DNA of 64,000 bases. It comes from Pseudomonas sp. MUP55 (GTDB lineage Bacteria; Pseudomonadota; Gammaproteobacteria; Pseudomonadales; Pseudomonadaceae). The position numbers and the translations under genes are program-made. The stretch is from NCBI RefSeq assembly GCF_034043515.1, contig NZ_CP138214.1, positions 3,782,001 through 3,846,000 of the forward strand, in the 5' to 3' direction. Below, one piece after another: positions 9,292 through 17,180 of this stretch. Each line of letters opens with the position of its first letter. Positions within the stretch are counted from its first letter, which is position 1. Under the pieces are notes generated by a model, which did no database searches, had not been told where the DNA came from, and saw only the letters and a program-made list of their open reading frames with translations.

Positions 9292-11427
9292 TTATTGAGC
9301 GGGCCGCAACAGTTGCATCTGCTGGCGGTAATCGTCCGTCACCTGCCGCGCCTGGCTGTTGCTGGTAATTACCCTGGGGGTAATCAACACGATCAACTCG
9401 GTGCGGTCCTTGGACTTGCTGGTGTTGCCAAACAACCAGCGCAAGCCGGGGATCTTCCCCAGGTACGGCACGGCACTGACACTTTCGGCGTTGTCCTGCT
9501 TGATCAACCCGCCCAGCAACACCGTCTGCCCGCTCTGCACCGCCACCTGGGTGGACACCGAGCGCGTGGAGATCCGCGGGTTTACCGGCGTTTCACTGTT
9601 GCTGCTCTGGCTCTGTGCATCGCTGACCTGCTGCTGAATGTCCATGTACACCAGCCCGCCCGGATTGATGCGCGGCACCACGTCGAGGATCACGCCGGTC
9701 TGCACGTATTCGACGCTGCTCAAGGTGGTGTCGGCGTCCCCCGTGTTGACGGTGGTCTGGCTGATGGGAATGTTGTCACCGACCTGAATCTGCGCCGGCT
9801 GGTTGTTCATCACCACCAGCGACGGCGCCGACAGCACCTGGGTGCGGCCGTTGGTTTCCAGGGCGTGCAGGGCCACTTGCAGGTTGGAGCTGACAAAGGA
9901 ATAGAACAGCGAATCCGCCGCCCCCAGCCCTGCCCCGCCGCCGCCCAATGCACCCTGGCTGCCGGACGCATTCGCCACCGTGGTGCTGGTGGAATTGCCG
10001 GCCAGGCGCCCGAGGTACCACTGCACGCCAAGGTCCAGTTCACCGGTGAGTTTGACTTCGAGAATGCGTGTCTCGATCTGCACTTGCAGCGGCGGGTTGT
10101 CGAGGCGCTTGATCGCCGCCTCGATTTCTTTCCATTGCGCAGGACGCGTGCGCACCAGCAGCTGGTTGCTGCTTTTTTGCGCGGTGATGCGGGTGCCGGC
10201 CTCCAGGTCGCTGATGGGCGGTGCCGGGGCGTCTTCGCTGCCTTCAGAGGCCGGTTCCTCGGCGACGGGCATGGGGGTGCTGGCCTGCAGACCGGCGCTG
10301 GTGGACGAGGACAGCGTGGTGGTACGCAAGCCCGGCGCGACCTTGGCCGGGGTGTCGTCCTTGATCGCGCCAGTGCCGTAGATCTGCCGCAGGTAGCGGG
10401 CCAGGTCCGCTGCCTTCATGTTGCGCACGTCGTACACATACATCTGCGGCTCGTTGCCGCCGCCTTCGTCGATGGTGCGAATCCAGTCACCCACTTCGCT
10501 GAGGTACTGCGGCTGGGAAGAAATCGCCACCACCGAGTTGGTGCGCTCCACCGGCAAAAACCGCAGCATGCCGGCCAGGGGCGTGCCGCTGTCGGCGCCG
10601 AACATGGCTTGCAGTTGGGGCATCAGCTCAGCCACCGACGCGCGTTGCAGGCCGAACACCCCCACCGACATGCCCTTGAGCCAGTCCACATCGAAGGTGT
10701 CGATGGTGTCCTGGTAGTTGGCCAGTTCTTGCGGGGTGCCGGCCAGGCTCAGCACATTGCGCGCCGGGTCCACCAGCAGGAAGGCGTTCTCCCGGGCGAA
10801 CGGCTTGAGCAGTTTCTGCATCTCGGTGGCGGAGATATAACGCAGCGAAAACAGGCGTGCCGAGAGGCCGCTGGAAGGCTGCGCCACGCGCATCTGCGGC
10901 ACCAGCTTGCCGGCCACCGCCTGATTGCCCGGCAGGATCACATATCGGTTGCCCTGCTTGATCATGGCGTTATCGGTCCAGGACAGCAGGGTTTCGAGGA
11001 TCGACAACGCCTGCTGCTTGTCCACCGGTTTGGAGGTGGAAAAGCTGACGTTGCCCTTCACGCCTTGGGCGATGCTGTAGTTTTCGTGCAGCAGGTCGCC
11101 CATCACGCTGTTGATCACCGCTTCAATGGGCTGGTCCTGAAAGTTGAAGACGATGTCGCCCCCCGCCTCCTCCACCGCAGGCCTGGATACCGGCGCGCGC
11201 ACCAACTGCTGGTTGCCCCGAATCAACTGGCGCTGCGCGGGTGGCTGCGCCTGCGGCGGCGCGCTTTGCACGGTGGGTGCCTCGCTGGGCGGGCGTTGCG
11301 AACCGGTGCCCTGCAGGGCTTCGTGCAAAAGCGCCTGATCCGGGTCGAGGCGGTCGGGCAACGCGCCACAGCCGCCGAGGGCGACGCTGGTGGCCAGGCA
11401 AAACAACGAGGTGCGCATATCAATCAA
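9292..11427 (-). CDS. gspD: Type II secretion secretin GspD, lipoprotein type
   Basis: This 711-residue protein forms the outer membrane channel. The N-terminus MIDMRTSLFCLATSVALGGCG has a lipobox (LGGC, Cys20), so it should be lipidated rather than need a separate pilotin. Next come a Pro/Gln-rich linker, N-domains (FNFQDQPIEAVINSVM near residue 95; repeated DVDWL/VFGLQRASVAEL), a Ser/Pro/Ala-rich insert near 365-405, and the secretin core with VPYLGKIPGLRWLFG and LIVLITPRVI near the C-terminus. The start at 11427 overlaps the end of the GspN gene by 4 bases. It is the last gene of the E-F-G-H-I-J-K-L-M-N-D operon. Confidence 0.94.
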   Translation of the reverse strand: MIDMRTSLFCLATSVALGGCGALPDRLDPDQALLHEALQGTGSQRPPSEAPTVQSAPPQAQPPAQRQLIRGNQQLVRAPVSRPAVEEAGGDIVFNFQDQPIEAVINSVMGDLLHENYSIAQGVKGNVSFSTSKPVDKQQALSILETLLSWTDNAMIKQGNRYVILPGNQAVAGKLVPQMRVAQPSSGLSARLFSLRYISATEMQKLLKPFARENAFLLVDPARNVLSLAGTPQELANYQDTIDTFDVDWLKGMSVGVFGLQRASVAELMPQLQAMFGADSGTPLAGMLRFLPVERTNSVVAISSQPQYLSEVGDWIRTIDEGGGNEPQMYVYDVRNMKAADLARYLRQIYGTGAIKDDTPAKVAPGLRTTTLSSSTSAGLQASTPMPVAEEPASEGSEDAPAPPISDLEAGTRITAQKSSNQLLVRTRPAQWKEIEAAIKRLDNPPLQVQIETRILEVKLTGELDLGVQWYLGRLAGNSTSTTVANASGSQGALGGGGAGLGAADSLFYSFVSSNLQVALHALETNGRTQVLSAPSLVVMNNQPAQIQVGDNIPISQTTVNTGDADTTLSSVEYVQTGVILDVVPRINPGGLVYMDIQQQVSDAQSQSSNSETPVNPRISTRSVSTQVAVQSGQTVLLGGLIKQDNAESVSAVPYLGKIPGLRWLFGNTSKSKDRTELIVLITPRVITSNSQARQVTDDYRQQMQLLRPAQ

Positions 11428-11924
11428 GGGAGGGGCTCGCGAGAAGAAGAAATCGAGGGCAACCGCTTGCCGTACAGGCTCAGGGTCTGGGTACGCCCAT
11501 CCAGGGCGAAACGGGCGTATTGCGGGGTGAGGTGTTCCAGGCGCCAGCCGTTGGGCAGGCTCTGGCCCAGGCGCACCGTGAGAGGTGGGCCGTCGGCTTG
11601 TTTAAGCATGGCCATTTGCAGGTTGCCGGTGATCATGATGCCGCTGAGGGTCAGGTTGGACAGGCTGGTCACCTGCGCTTTGCCTACCGCACGGTCAGGG
11701 CTGCGGTCCGGGCTGAACAGCGGCGCCTGCCAGGTGCCGGCAAGGTCGGCCAGGGCCACTGTGGGTGGCGTCTGCAGGCTGGCGGAGGGCTGCGCCGCCA
11801 GCGGTGCTGCGGGTAACCACTGCGGCTCATCGCCGATGCTGCTGAGGATCACGGCCATCAGCAGGCCCAACAAGCCTGCAATGCCGAGCAAGCCCCACTC
11901 CAGGGGGCGCAATCTGCTGTTCAT
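11424..11924 (-). CDS. gspN: Type II secretion protein N (GspN/GspC-like inner membrane linker)
   Basis: This is a 166-residue bitopic protein: a membrane helix at about residues 9-30, then a periplasmic region. The stretch GTWQAPLFSPDRSPD followed by LTLSGIMITGNLQMAMLKQ and LSLYGKRL resembles the homology region shared by GspC and XpsN-type proteins, which link the inner membrane assembly to the secretin. The ATG at 11924 is set by the helix right after it, and the gene overlaps gspM by 4 bases. No separate gspC is present, so this protein probably does that job, as the N protein does in Xanthomonas-type systems. Confidence 0.75.
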   Translation of the reverse strand: MNSRLRPLEWGLLGIAGLLGLLMAVILSSIGDEPQWLPAAPLAAQPSASLQTPPTVALADLAGTWQAPLFSPDRSPDRAVGKAQVTSLSNLTLSGIMITGNLQMAMLKQADGPPLTVRLGQSLPNGWRLEHLTPQYARFALDGRTQTLSLYGKRLPSISSSREPLP

Positions 11925-12523
11925 GGTGTCACCCGCGCCGGTTGCAGGTAGCCGCGCACCAGCAGGTTCACCACCAGCTTGCCCGCCCCGCCCCGTGCGG
12001 GTGCCTCGCGACTGCGGCGGATGCGCAATTCGTCGACGAACAGAAACGGCGGCTGGTATTCCAGCGCATGCAGGATCGCGGTCAAGGGTTCGATGGCGCA
12101 GTTGAGGGTCAGGCTGACCTTGACCTGACGATACGGCTCGCCGTCGTCCTGCTCGGCGGTGATGGGCTTGCGCTGGGTCAGGCTGCAACCGCCGCCGCGC
12201 CCGGCCTGGCTGGCGACCAGGTCGGCCAGGCGCTGCATCAGGTCGGCGGCGACCACGTCGGGGTCATCCCCCGGCAACAGGCTGGCGCTGCTGGCCGGGT
12301 CCTGCTGCGCCCGCTCAAGCTGCTGGCGCAGCGCGTCGCCCTGGCGCAACACGCTGGCATAGCGCTGCTGCTGTTCGCGCAACTGTTCGGCGTGGGCGCC
12401 CATGCTGCGCAGCGGCCCGGCGAACCAGCTGTCGACAAGCAGCCAGTAGGCCGCGCCAAGCACAGCGGCCAGCACCAGCAAGGCTGCCCCGCGACGTTCA
12501 CGGGGTGTGAGGGGTCGGCGCAT
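11921..12523 (-). CDS. gspM: Type II secretion protein M
   Basis: This 200-residue protein starts MRRPLTPRERRG. A short cytoplasmic head is followed by a membrane helix at about residues 13-33 (AALLVLAAVLGAAYWLLV), a coiled coil rich in Gln and Arg (about 45-75), and a ferredoxin-like periplasmic domain. This is the GspM_II/PilO-like layout; it partners GspL. I chose the start at 12523 because the helix then has the usual place. It overlaps the end of gspL by 26 bases. Confidence 0.82.
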   Translation of the reverse strand: MRRPLTPRERRGAALLVLAAVLGAAYWLLVDSWFAGPLRSMGAHAEQLREQQQRYASVLRQGDALRQQLERAQQDPASSASLLPGDDPDVVAADLMQRLADLVASQAGRGGGCSLTQRKPITAEQDDGEPYRQVKVSLTLNCAIEPLTAILHALEYQPPFLFVDELRIRRSREAPARGGAGKLVVNLLVRGYLQPARVTP

Positions 12524-13490
12524 CGGCTGCCTCCTGGCGCAAATGGGCACGCAAGGCAAACTGATCCTTGCCGGTGCGGGCATCGGGTTGAATCACCCCT
12601 TCGAACTGGGCGTTGTCCAGACGCTGGCAGCCTTTGATCCGGCTGATCAGACCGCTGGCCTTGGCGCTTTGGCCGGCGATGGAAATCTCGCTGCCCTTGA
12701 CGTCCAACTGGTCGAGCCAGGTGTCGGCCGGCAGGCAGTGGGTCAGGTCATTGAGCAGCCCGGCCAATGGCGGTTGCGCCAGTTTGCGTCGCGCCAGGTA
12801 CTGCGCCGCGCCCTGGTTGTTGAGCAGTTGCTGGCGCAGCGCATGCACCTGGGCCACCTGGGCCTTCTGTTGCTGGACACTGTGCTGCATGGCATCGACT
12901 ACACGCTGGCGGTCGTTGAGCCACAGCAGCATCGCACCGACCAGCAACGCGCCGCACAGCCACGGCAGGCTGCGCTGCAAACCCAGGCCCGGCGGGCGTT
13001 GGCGCGGGCGCAGGCTGGTGGGCAACAGGTTGATGCCCAGGTCCGCCGCATCCACGCGATGGGGCCGCAGGCCCAAGGTGGCGCAGGCGGCGAGGATCGG
13101 GTCCAGGCGTTCGCGCAGGATCGCCACCAGCGTCACCTCAAGGTGAGTGGGCGTGCGTTGCTCCTGACGCGCGACGAAGTACAACTGTTCGGCCTCGAAC
13201 GGGGTGTAGCGGTCCAGTTCATAGCTCACCACATTGTCCAGGTGGCGCGCGGCGGCCAGGGGCAGTTGCACGGTTTGCCGCAGCACGTGGTCAGGGCCGA
13301 GCATCAGCACCTGGCGCGCATGGCCCGGTTCGACCGGTGCGGTCAGCGGCCAGTGATGGATGCGCTCCGGCGGTTCCTGCAGGGCCAGCCAGCTCGGCAC
13401 ACAGCCGCGCAGCTCTGTAAGCCACAGGCGCCAGGCCTGTTGCAGCAGGCTGCCGCGCCAGTGGCGGGCGATAGGTTCGAGTCGATTCAT
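12498..13490 (-). CDS. gspL: Type II secretion protein L (PilN-like)
   Basis: This 330-residue protein starts MNRLEPIARHW. The cytoplasmic actin-like part (to about residue 180) contains a segment seen in PilM/GspL proteins (LDNVVSYELDRYTPFEAEQLYF). A single membrane helix follows at about 185-200 (LPWLCGALLVGAMLLWL), then a periplasmic coiled coil and a PilN-type domain. It recruits the GspE ATPase to the membrane. The start was set by the 4-base ATGA overlap with gspK; a longer frame upstream is only an extension of the open frame. Confidence 0.87.
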   Translation of the reverse strand: MNRLEPIARHWRGSLLQQAWRLWLTELRGCVPSWLALQEPPERIHHWPLTAPVEPGHARQVLMLGPDHVLRQTVQLPLAAARHLDNVVSYELDRYTPFEAEQLYFVARQEQRTPTHLEVTLVAILRERLDPILAACATLGLRPHRVDAADLGINLLPTSLRPRQRPPGLGLQRSLPWLCGALLVGAMLLWLNDRQRVVDAMQHSVQQQKAQVAQVHALRQQLLNNQGAAQYLARRKLAQPPLAGLLNDLTHCLPADTWLDQLDVKGSEISIAGQSAKASGLISRIKGCQRLDNAQFEGVIQPDARTGKDQFALRAHLRQEAADAPTPHTP

Positions 13491-14188
13491 TCTTGCCACC
13501 GCACCACCCGATAGGGCTGTGCGCTGTCCTCCACGGGGCTCAGTGAGACGGTGATACGCAGGCGCGCCTGATAACCGCCGGGCCGTTCGGCGCGGCTGTC
13601 GATTTCTACGACCTGGCCGGGGTCGGCGCCCTCGGCGTTGCGGCTTGGCAGGTTGAGCGCCTTGCGCATCAAGGGGCTGGCGAACGCCGGATCGGGTCGA
13701 TCCAGGTCGCTCCATAAGGTGATTTCGGGCAACAGTTGGCTGTAGAGCGCCTGGGTCATGCCAGGCAGCTGGCGCACTTCTTCCAACACCCGCAACGGCG
13801 CCAGGCCCTGGCGGCGCCGGGCTTGGAGGGCCTTGACCCATTGCTGCGCCTGAACGGGCGTGGCACCGCAGGCCAGGGCCAGGCGCGTGAGGTCATCCGC
13901 CGCAGCATTGATCAGGTACAGCTTGCCGCGCTCGCTGCGCAGGCTGACCTGCAACCGCGCATCATCAAAGTTCAGCGCGATAGCGCGCCCATCGGCCACC
14001 CAGTGCGGCTGCGCCATGACCATGGCGATACCGGCCTGGGCGGCCAGTTGCGTGCGGGTGTGCTGGCCCAGCCACAGCGCCTGGCGGCTTTGCAATTGCA
14101 CCCAACCGGCCAGGCCGCCGAGCAGCACGCTGAGCAAGGCCAGCACCCACAGCACCAGCAGCAACGCCGCACCGCGCTGGCGCTTCAT
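13487..14188 (-). CDS. gspK: Type II secretion minor pseudopilin K, short form
   Basis: This 233-residue protein starts with a type IV prepilin-like leader (MKRQRG then ALLLVLWVLALLSVLLGG). The cleavable Gly precedes Ala, and the mature +5 residue is hydrophobic, not Glu, which is the hallmark of GspK. The body contains the helix-hairpin-helix type region (LYLINAAADDLTRLALA; LAPLRVLEEVRQLPGMT). Classical GspK is around 300 residues, so this one appears to lack part of the alpha domain. It caps the pseudopilus tip with I and J. It overlaps gspJ and gspL by 4 bases each. Confidence 0.85.
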   Translation of the reverse strand: MKRQRGAALLLVLWVLALLSVLLGGLAGWVQLQSRQALWLGQHTRTQLAAQAGIAMVMAQPHWVADGRAIALNFDDARLQVSLRSERGKLYLINAAADDLTRLALACGATPVQAQQWVKALQARRRQGLAPLRVLEEVRQLPGMTQALYSQLLPEITLWSDLDRPDPAFASPLMRKALNLPSRNAEGADPGQVVEIDSRAERPGGYQARLRITVSLSPVEDSAQPYRVVRWQE

Positions 14189-14793
14189 TCTTCCAGGCTG
14201 CCGCTGGAAAGGTTCAGGCGCAGCGCAATCACTTGGGTGACCCACGGCACCGGCCCGTTGAGGCTGGCCGCGATGCGCACCGCATCAGGCAGGCGCCGCG
14301 GCCAGGGCCAGTCGCTGACCCAGCCGGTCGGCTGGCCCAGGGGCGACAGGCCGCGGTAGCTGAACTGCAGCTGCTCAACATGGTTGAGCAGTACCTGCGG
14401 GTCAACGCGGGCGGGGTTGATGCGCGATTCCAACTGCGCAAACTCCACCTGCAAGGCCTGGTCGACCCGCTGCAGGGTAAAGCGCTGGATACCGCCACCG
14501 AGCACACCGGGCAAGGTCGCCACAAACTGCAGGCGCTCGGGCGTGCCGCTGAAAAAACCTTCAGCCTGGCTGTCGTCCTCGGTTATATCCAGGGGCAGCG
14601 CCTCGCTGATGGCGGTGCGCAAGAACTGCTGGGCGGCCCGCATTTCGTCCAGGCTGACGCTGTAGCGCTGGGCCTTGGACACCGCACGGTTGGCGCCCAG
14701 CAGCGCGCCGCCGACCAGCACCAGCAGCACCGCCAGCAAGCTGAGCACCACGAGGATTTCCAACAGGGTGAAGCCCTGTTCGCGGCGCTTCAC
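14185..14793 (-). CDS. gspJ: Type II secretion minor pseudopilin J
   Basis: This 202-residue protein has leader MKRREQG and mature FTLLEILVVLSLLAVLLVL, a textbook prepilin cleavage site with Glu at mature +5. The length and the body (a strand-rich C-terminal part with QRFTLQRVDQALQVE and LRLNLSSG) fit GspJ. It would form the pseudopilus tip complex with I and K. Start and stop overlap the neighbours by 4 bases. Confidence 0.88.
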   Translation of the reverse strand: MKRREQGFTLLEILVVLSLLAVLLVLVGGALLGANRAVSKAQRYSVSLDEMRAAQQFLRTAISEALPLDITEDDSQAEGFFSGTPERLQFVATLPGVLGGGIQRFTLQRVDQALQVEFAQLESRINPARVDPQVLLNHVEQLQFSYRGLSPLGQPTGWVSDWPWPRRLPDAVRIAASLNGPVPWVTQVIALRLNLSSGSLEE

Positions 14794-15122
14794 AGGCGCG
14801 CCTTCAAGGTGCTGAAGTGGGCCTGATGCGGGCCTTCGCTGACGGTCAGGTCGACGCGATACAGGTGCGGCGGTTGGCGGCTGAGCGTGAGTTGCCAGTG
14901 GATGCCGTCCAGTTCGCCCTGGCTGACCCCGCTGTCGAGGCGGCCGGCGGTTTCCTGATCGAGCACCGTGAGCGCCGCGTGGGTCAGGCGGTCACTGCGC
15001 GCCACCTGTGCCAGGGAACGTGCGCTCTGACCGAAGGCGACCAGCAGCACCGTGCTGCACACCGCCAGCAGCGTCAGGGCGGCGAGCATCTCGAGCAGGG
15101 TGAAACCCGCCTGGCGCTTCAT
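14790..15122 (-). CDS. gspI: Type II secretion minor pseudopilin I
   Basis: This 110-residue protein starts MKRQAG, then FTLLEMLAALTLLAVCSTVLL: prepilin leader, cleavage after Gly and Glu at +5. The small size and gene position fit GspI, the nucleator of the tip complex. The frame is open further upstream, but the ATG at 15122 gives the only sensible leader and overlaps the gspH stop by 4 bases. Confidence 0.86.
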   Translation of the reverse strand: MKRQAGFTLLEMLAALTLLAVCSTVLLVAFGQSARSLAQVARSDRLTHAALTVLDQETAGRLDSGVSQGELDGIHWQLTLSRQPPHLYRVDLTVSEGPHQAHFSTLKARL

Positions 15123-15544
15123 GGCAACGCCTTGGACTGCACGCTGCCGGTCAGCCAGCCGATATCGATACGCCAGCGCCGCGTGCCGTTGGCGAGCAGC
15201 AGGTTGCCGCCCGTGGAGCTGCCGTCTGGGTAGAACTCCACCGCCGAGCCGACCTGCTCGGCGGTGTGCACACTCAGCTGCAGGTCTTGCGGCCAATAGC
15301 GCGGCGCGCGGCCCGGTGCGCTGAACGCGCGGTGGGGCAGATCGAACTCGGTACGCGCCGCCTGGCCGCTGATAATCGCCGCGGCCCGCGTGGTGCGCAG
15401 TGCCTCGACCATTTGCCCGACCACACGACGCTCCTTGGCCACTTGCAGGCCCTGGCGCAACCCGACGCTGAGCACGCCGGCAGCGAGGCTGACCAGCAGG
15501 ATCACCACCAGCATTTCCAGCAGGGTGAAACCACGCTGGGCCAT
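15119..15544 (-). CDS. gspH: Type II secretion minor pseudopilin H
   Basis: This 141-residue protein starts MAQRG, then FTLLEMLVVILLVSLAAGVLS, a prepilin cleavage site with Glu at +5. The body includes the GspH-type TTRAAAIISGQAARTEFD segment, in which minor pilins of the FimT/GspH group carry 'R..Ai..g..v'. It starts 7 bases after the gspG stop. An upstream Met would add 16 residues before the leader and is unlikely. Confidence 0.88.
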   Translation of the reverse strand: MAQRGFTLLEMLVVILLVSLAAGVLSVGLRQGLQVAKERRVVGQMVEALRTTRAAAIISGQAARTEFDLPHRAFSAPGRAPRYWPQDLQLSVHTAEQVGSAVEFYPDGSSTGGNLLLANGTRRWRIDIGWLTGSVQSKALP

Positions 15545-15551
15545 CGGCTGC

Positions 15552-15962
15552 TTATTCCCAATTGCCCAGGTCGGCACTGTAGCCCTCGCCACCGGGTTGG
15601 CCGTCCTGGCCGTAGAAGATCAGGTCAAACGCGCCGTGCTCACCGGGAAACCGATAGCCGAACGCGTGGCCGAACGGGTCTTTCAATTCCGACGGCTTGG
15701 CGTACGGCCCCGCCCAACCGGAGGCCGTGGCGGGCTTGTCCACCAGCTGTTGCAGGCTGGTGGGCGGCGAGCCGACGTCCAGCGCGTAGCTGTCGATTTT
15801 CATGCTCAAGCCGGCGAGCTGCGCCTTGCCGGCGCCGTACTTGCCCTTGTCCACATTGCCGCCGACCTGACGTACCACGATGGTCGCGACAATGCCCAGC
15901 AGCACGATCACGGCGAGCATTTCCAGCAGGGTGAAACCACGTTGGCGGCGTCGGGCATTCAT
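15552..15962 (-). CDS. gspG: Type II secretion major pseudopilin G
   Basis: This 136-residue protein has leader MNARRRQRG and mature FTLLEMLAVIVLLGIVATIVV. The C-terminal domain shows the GspG signature: YALDVGSPPTSLQQLVDKP, WAGPYAKPSELKDPFGHAFGY, and a final GQDGQPGGEGYSADLGNW calcium-binding loop. It assembles into the pseudopilus that pushes substrates through GspD. AAGGAG lies 9 bases before the ATG; the gap to gspF is 21 bases. Confidence 0.95.
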   Translation of the reverse strand: MNARRRQRGFTLLEMLAVIVLLGIVATIVVRQVGGNVDKGKYGAGKAQLAGLSMKIDSYALDVGSPPTSLQQLVDKPATASGWAGPYAKPSELKDPFGHAFGYRFPGEHGAFDLIFYGQDGQPGGEGYSADLGNWE

Positions 15963-15983
15963 CGTTTATAGCTCCTTGAACAT

Positions 15984-17180
15984 TTAGATATGGCTGGTGA
16001 GGCTCATCAACGGCAGCATGATTGCGAGCATGATCACCGCCACCAGCACCGCCATGAACACGGTCAGGCTGGGCACCAGCGCGGCGAGCAACCGGTCGAT
16101 GCCGCGCTTGGCCTCGACGTCGAAAATATCGGCGACCTTGAGCAGCATGCTGTCCAGTTCACCGGCCTGTTCACCGACTTCGATCATTTGCAGGGCCAGC
16201 TCGGGCAGCAAGGGTTGCTCGCCAAACGCCCGGCCCAGGGTGCCGCCCGCCTTCACCGCTTCGGCGGCCATCGCCACTTGCGCCTGCAGCGCACGGTTAC
16301 TGCAGACTTGCCGGGCAATCACCAGCGCCGGCAGCAGCGCGACGCCATTGCTGAGCAAGGTGCCGAGGGTGCGCGTCAACCGCGCCGCTTCGACCCGCTG
16401 CAACAGCGGGCCAAGCACACGCAGGCCGAGCACGCGACGGTCCCAGCGCTCGCGACGGCGTGGCTGGCGCAGGCTGATCAGCAGCGCCCACAGGATCGCG
16501 ATCAATCCGGCCAGCACCAGCAGCCCATGGGCACCGAGAAACTCGCCAAGGCCCAGGATCACTTCGGTGATCAGCGGGATCGGCACGCCCAGGTCCTGGA
16601 ATATCGGCACGAATTGCGGCACCACATACGCCAGCAACAACGCCAGCGAACCCAGCACACCCACCACCAGGAACGCCGGGTAGATCAGCGCATTGATTAC
16701 CTCGCCACGCAGCCGCTGGCTGCGTTCCAGGTAGTCGCCGAGCTGATGCAGGGTGCGTTCCAGCGCGCCGCCGGCTTCACCGGCGCGCACCAGGCTCAGG
16801 TACAACGGCGAGAAGCTGCCGCCCGCCTGTTCCAGCGCGGCCGACAGCGGCTTGCCGGCCTTGACCTCGTCGCGGATGCGCTCGATCAAGCCGCGTACCT
16901 GGGGCGGGCCGGGTTGTTTTAGCAACAGGCCAAGGCAACGTTCTAGAGGCTGACCGGCGCCCAGCAGGGTCGCCAGTTGTTGCGTGAAGCTGACCAGGCC
17001 CGCGCCTTTCAGCGCCCCGCGCACCGGGGTCAACAAGGGCCTGCCCGCCGTTTCGAGCTGCAACAACAGCAGGCCGCGCTTGTGCAGCGCGGCAACGGCA
17101 GCGGCCTGGTCCCGGGCTTGCAGGGTGCCGTTGTGGGCGACACCCTGGCTGTCGAGGGCGCGAAACTTGAACAGCGTCAC
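15984..17180 (-). CDS. gspF: Type II secretion inner membrane protein F
   Basis: This 398-residue polytopic protein contains two repeated GspF domains (residues about 65-190 and 270-390) and three membrane helices (near 168-190, 213-232 and 370-392). Signature stretches are FTQQLATLLGAGQPLERCL and the parallel RLTRTLGTLLSNGVALLPAL, plus MIEVGEQAGELDSML. It is the platform that couples GspE to pseudopilus assembly. It overlaps the gspE stop by 4 bases. Confidence 0.94.
   Translation of the reverse strand: MTLFKFRALDSQGVAHNGTLQARDQAAAVAALHKRGLLLLQLETAGRPLLTPVRGALKGAGLVSFTQQLATLLGAGQPLERCLGLLLKQPGPPQVRGLIERIRDEVKAGKPLSAALEQAGGSFSPLYLSLVRAGEAGGALERTLHQLGDYLERSQRLRGEVINALIYPAFLVVGVLGSLALLLAYVVPQFVPIFQDLGVPIPLITEVILGLGEFLGAHGLLVLAGLIAILWALLISLRQPRRRERWDRRVLGLRVLGPLLQRVEAARLTRTLGTLLSNGVALLPALVIARQVCSNRALQAQVAMAAEAVKAGGTLGRAFGEQPLLPELALQMIEVGEQAGELDSMLLKVADIFDVEAKRGIDRLLAALVPSLTVFMAVLVAVIMLAIMLPLMSLTSHI

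Noticed and set aside
9295..12105. A 936-codon open frame on the + strand
   Set aside because: It is antisense to gspD, gspN and gspM, has Arg/His/Gln-rich low-complexity sequence and no family. Long antisense frames are expected at this GC content.
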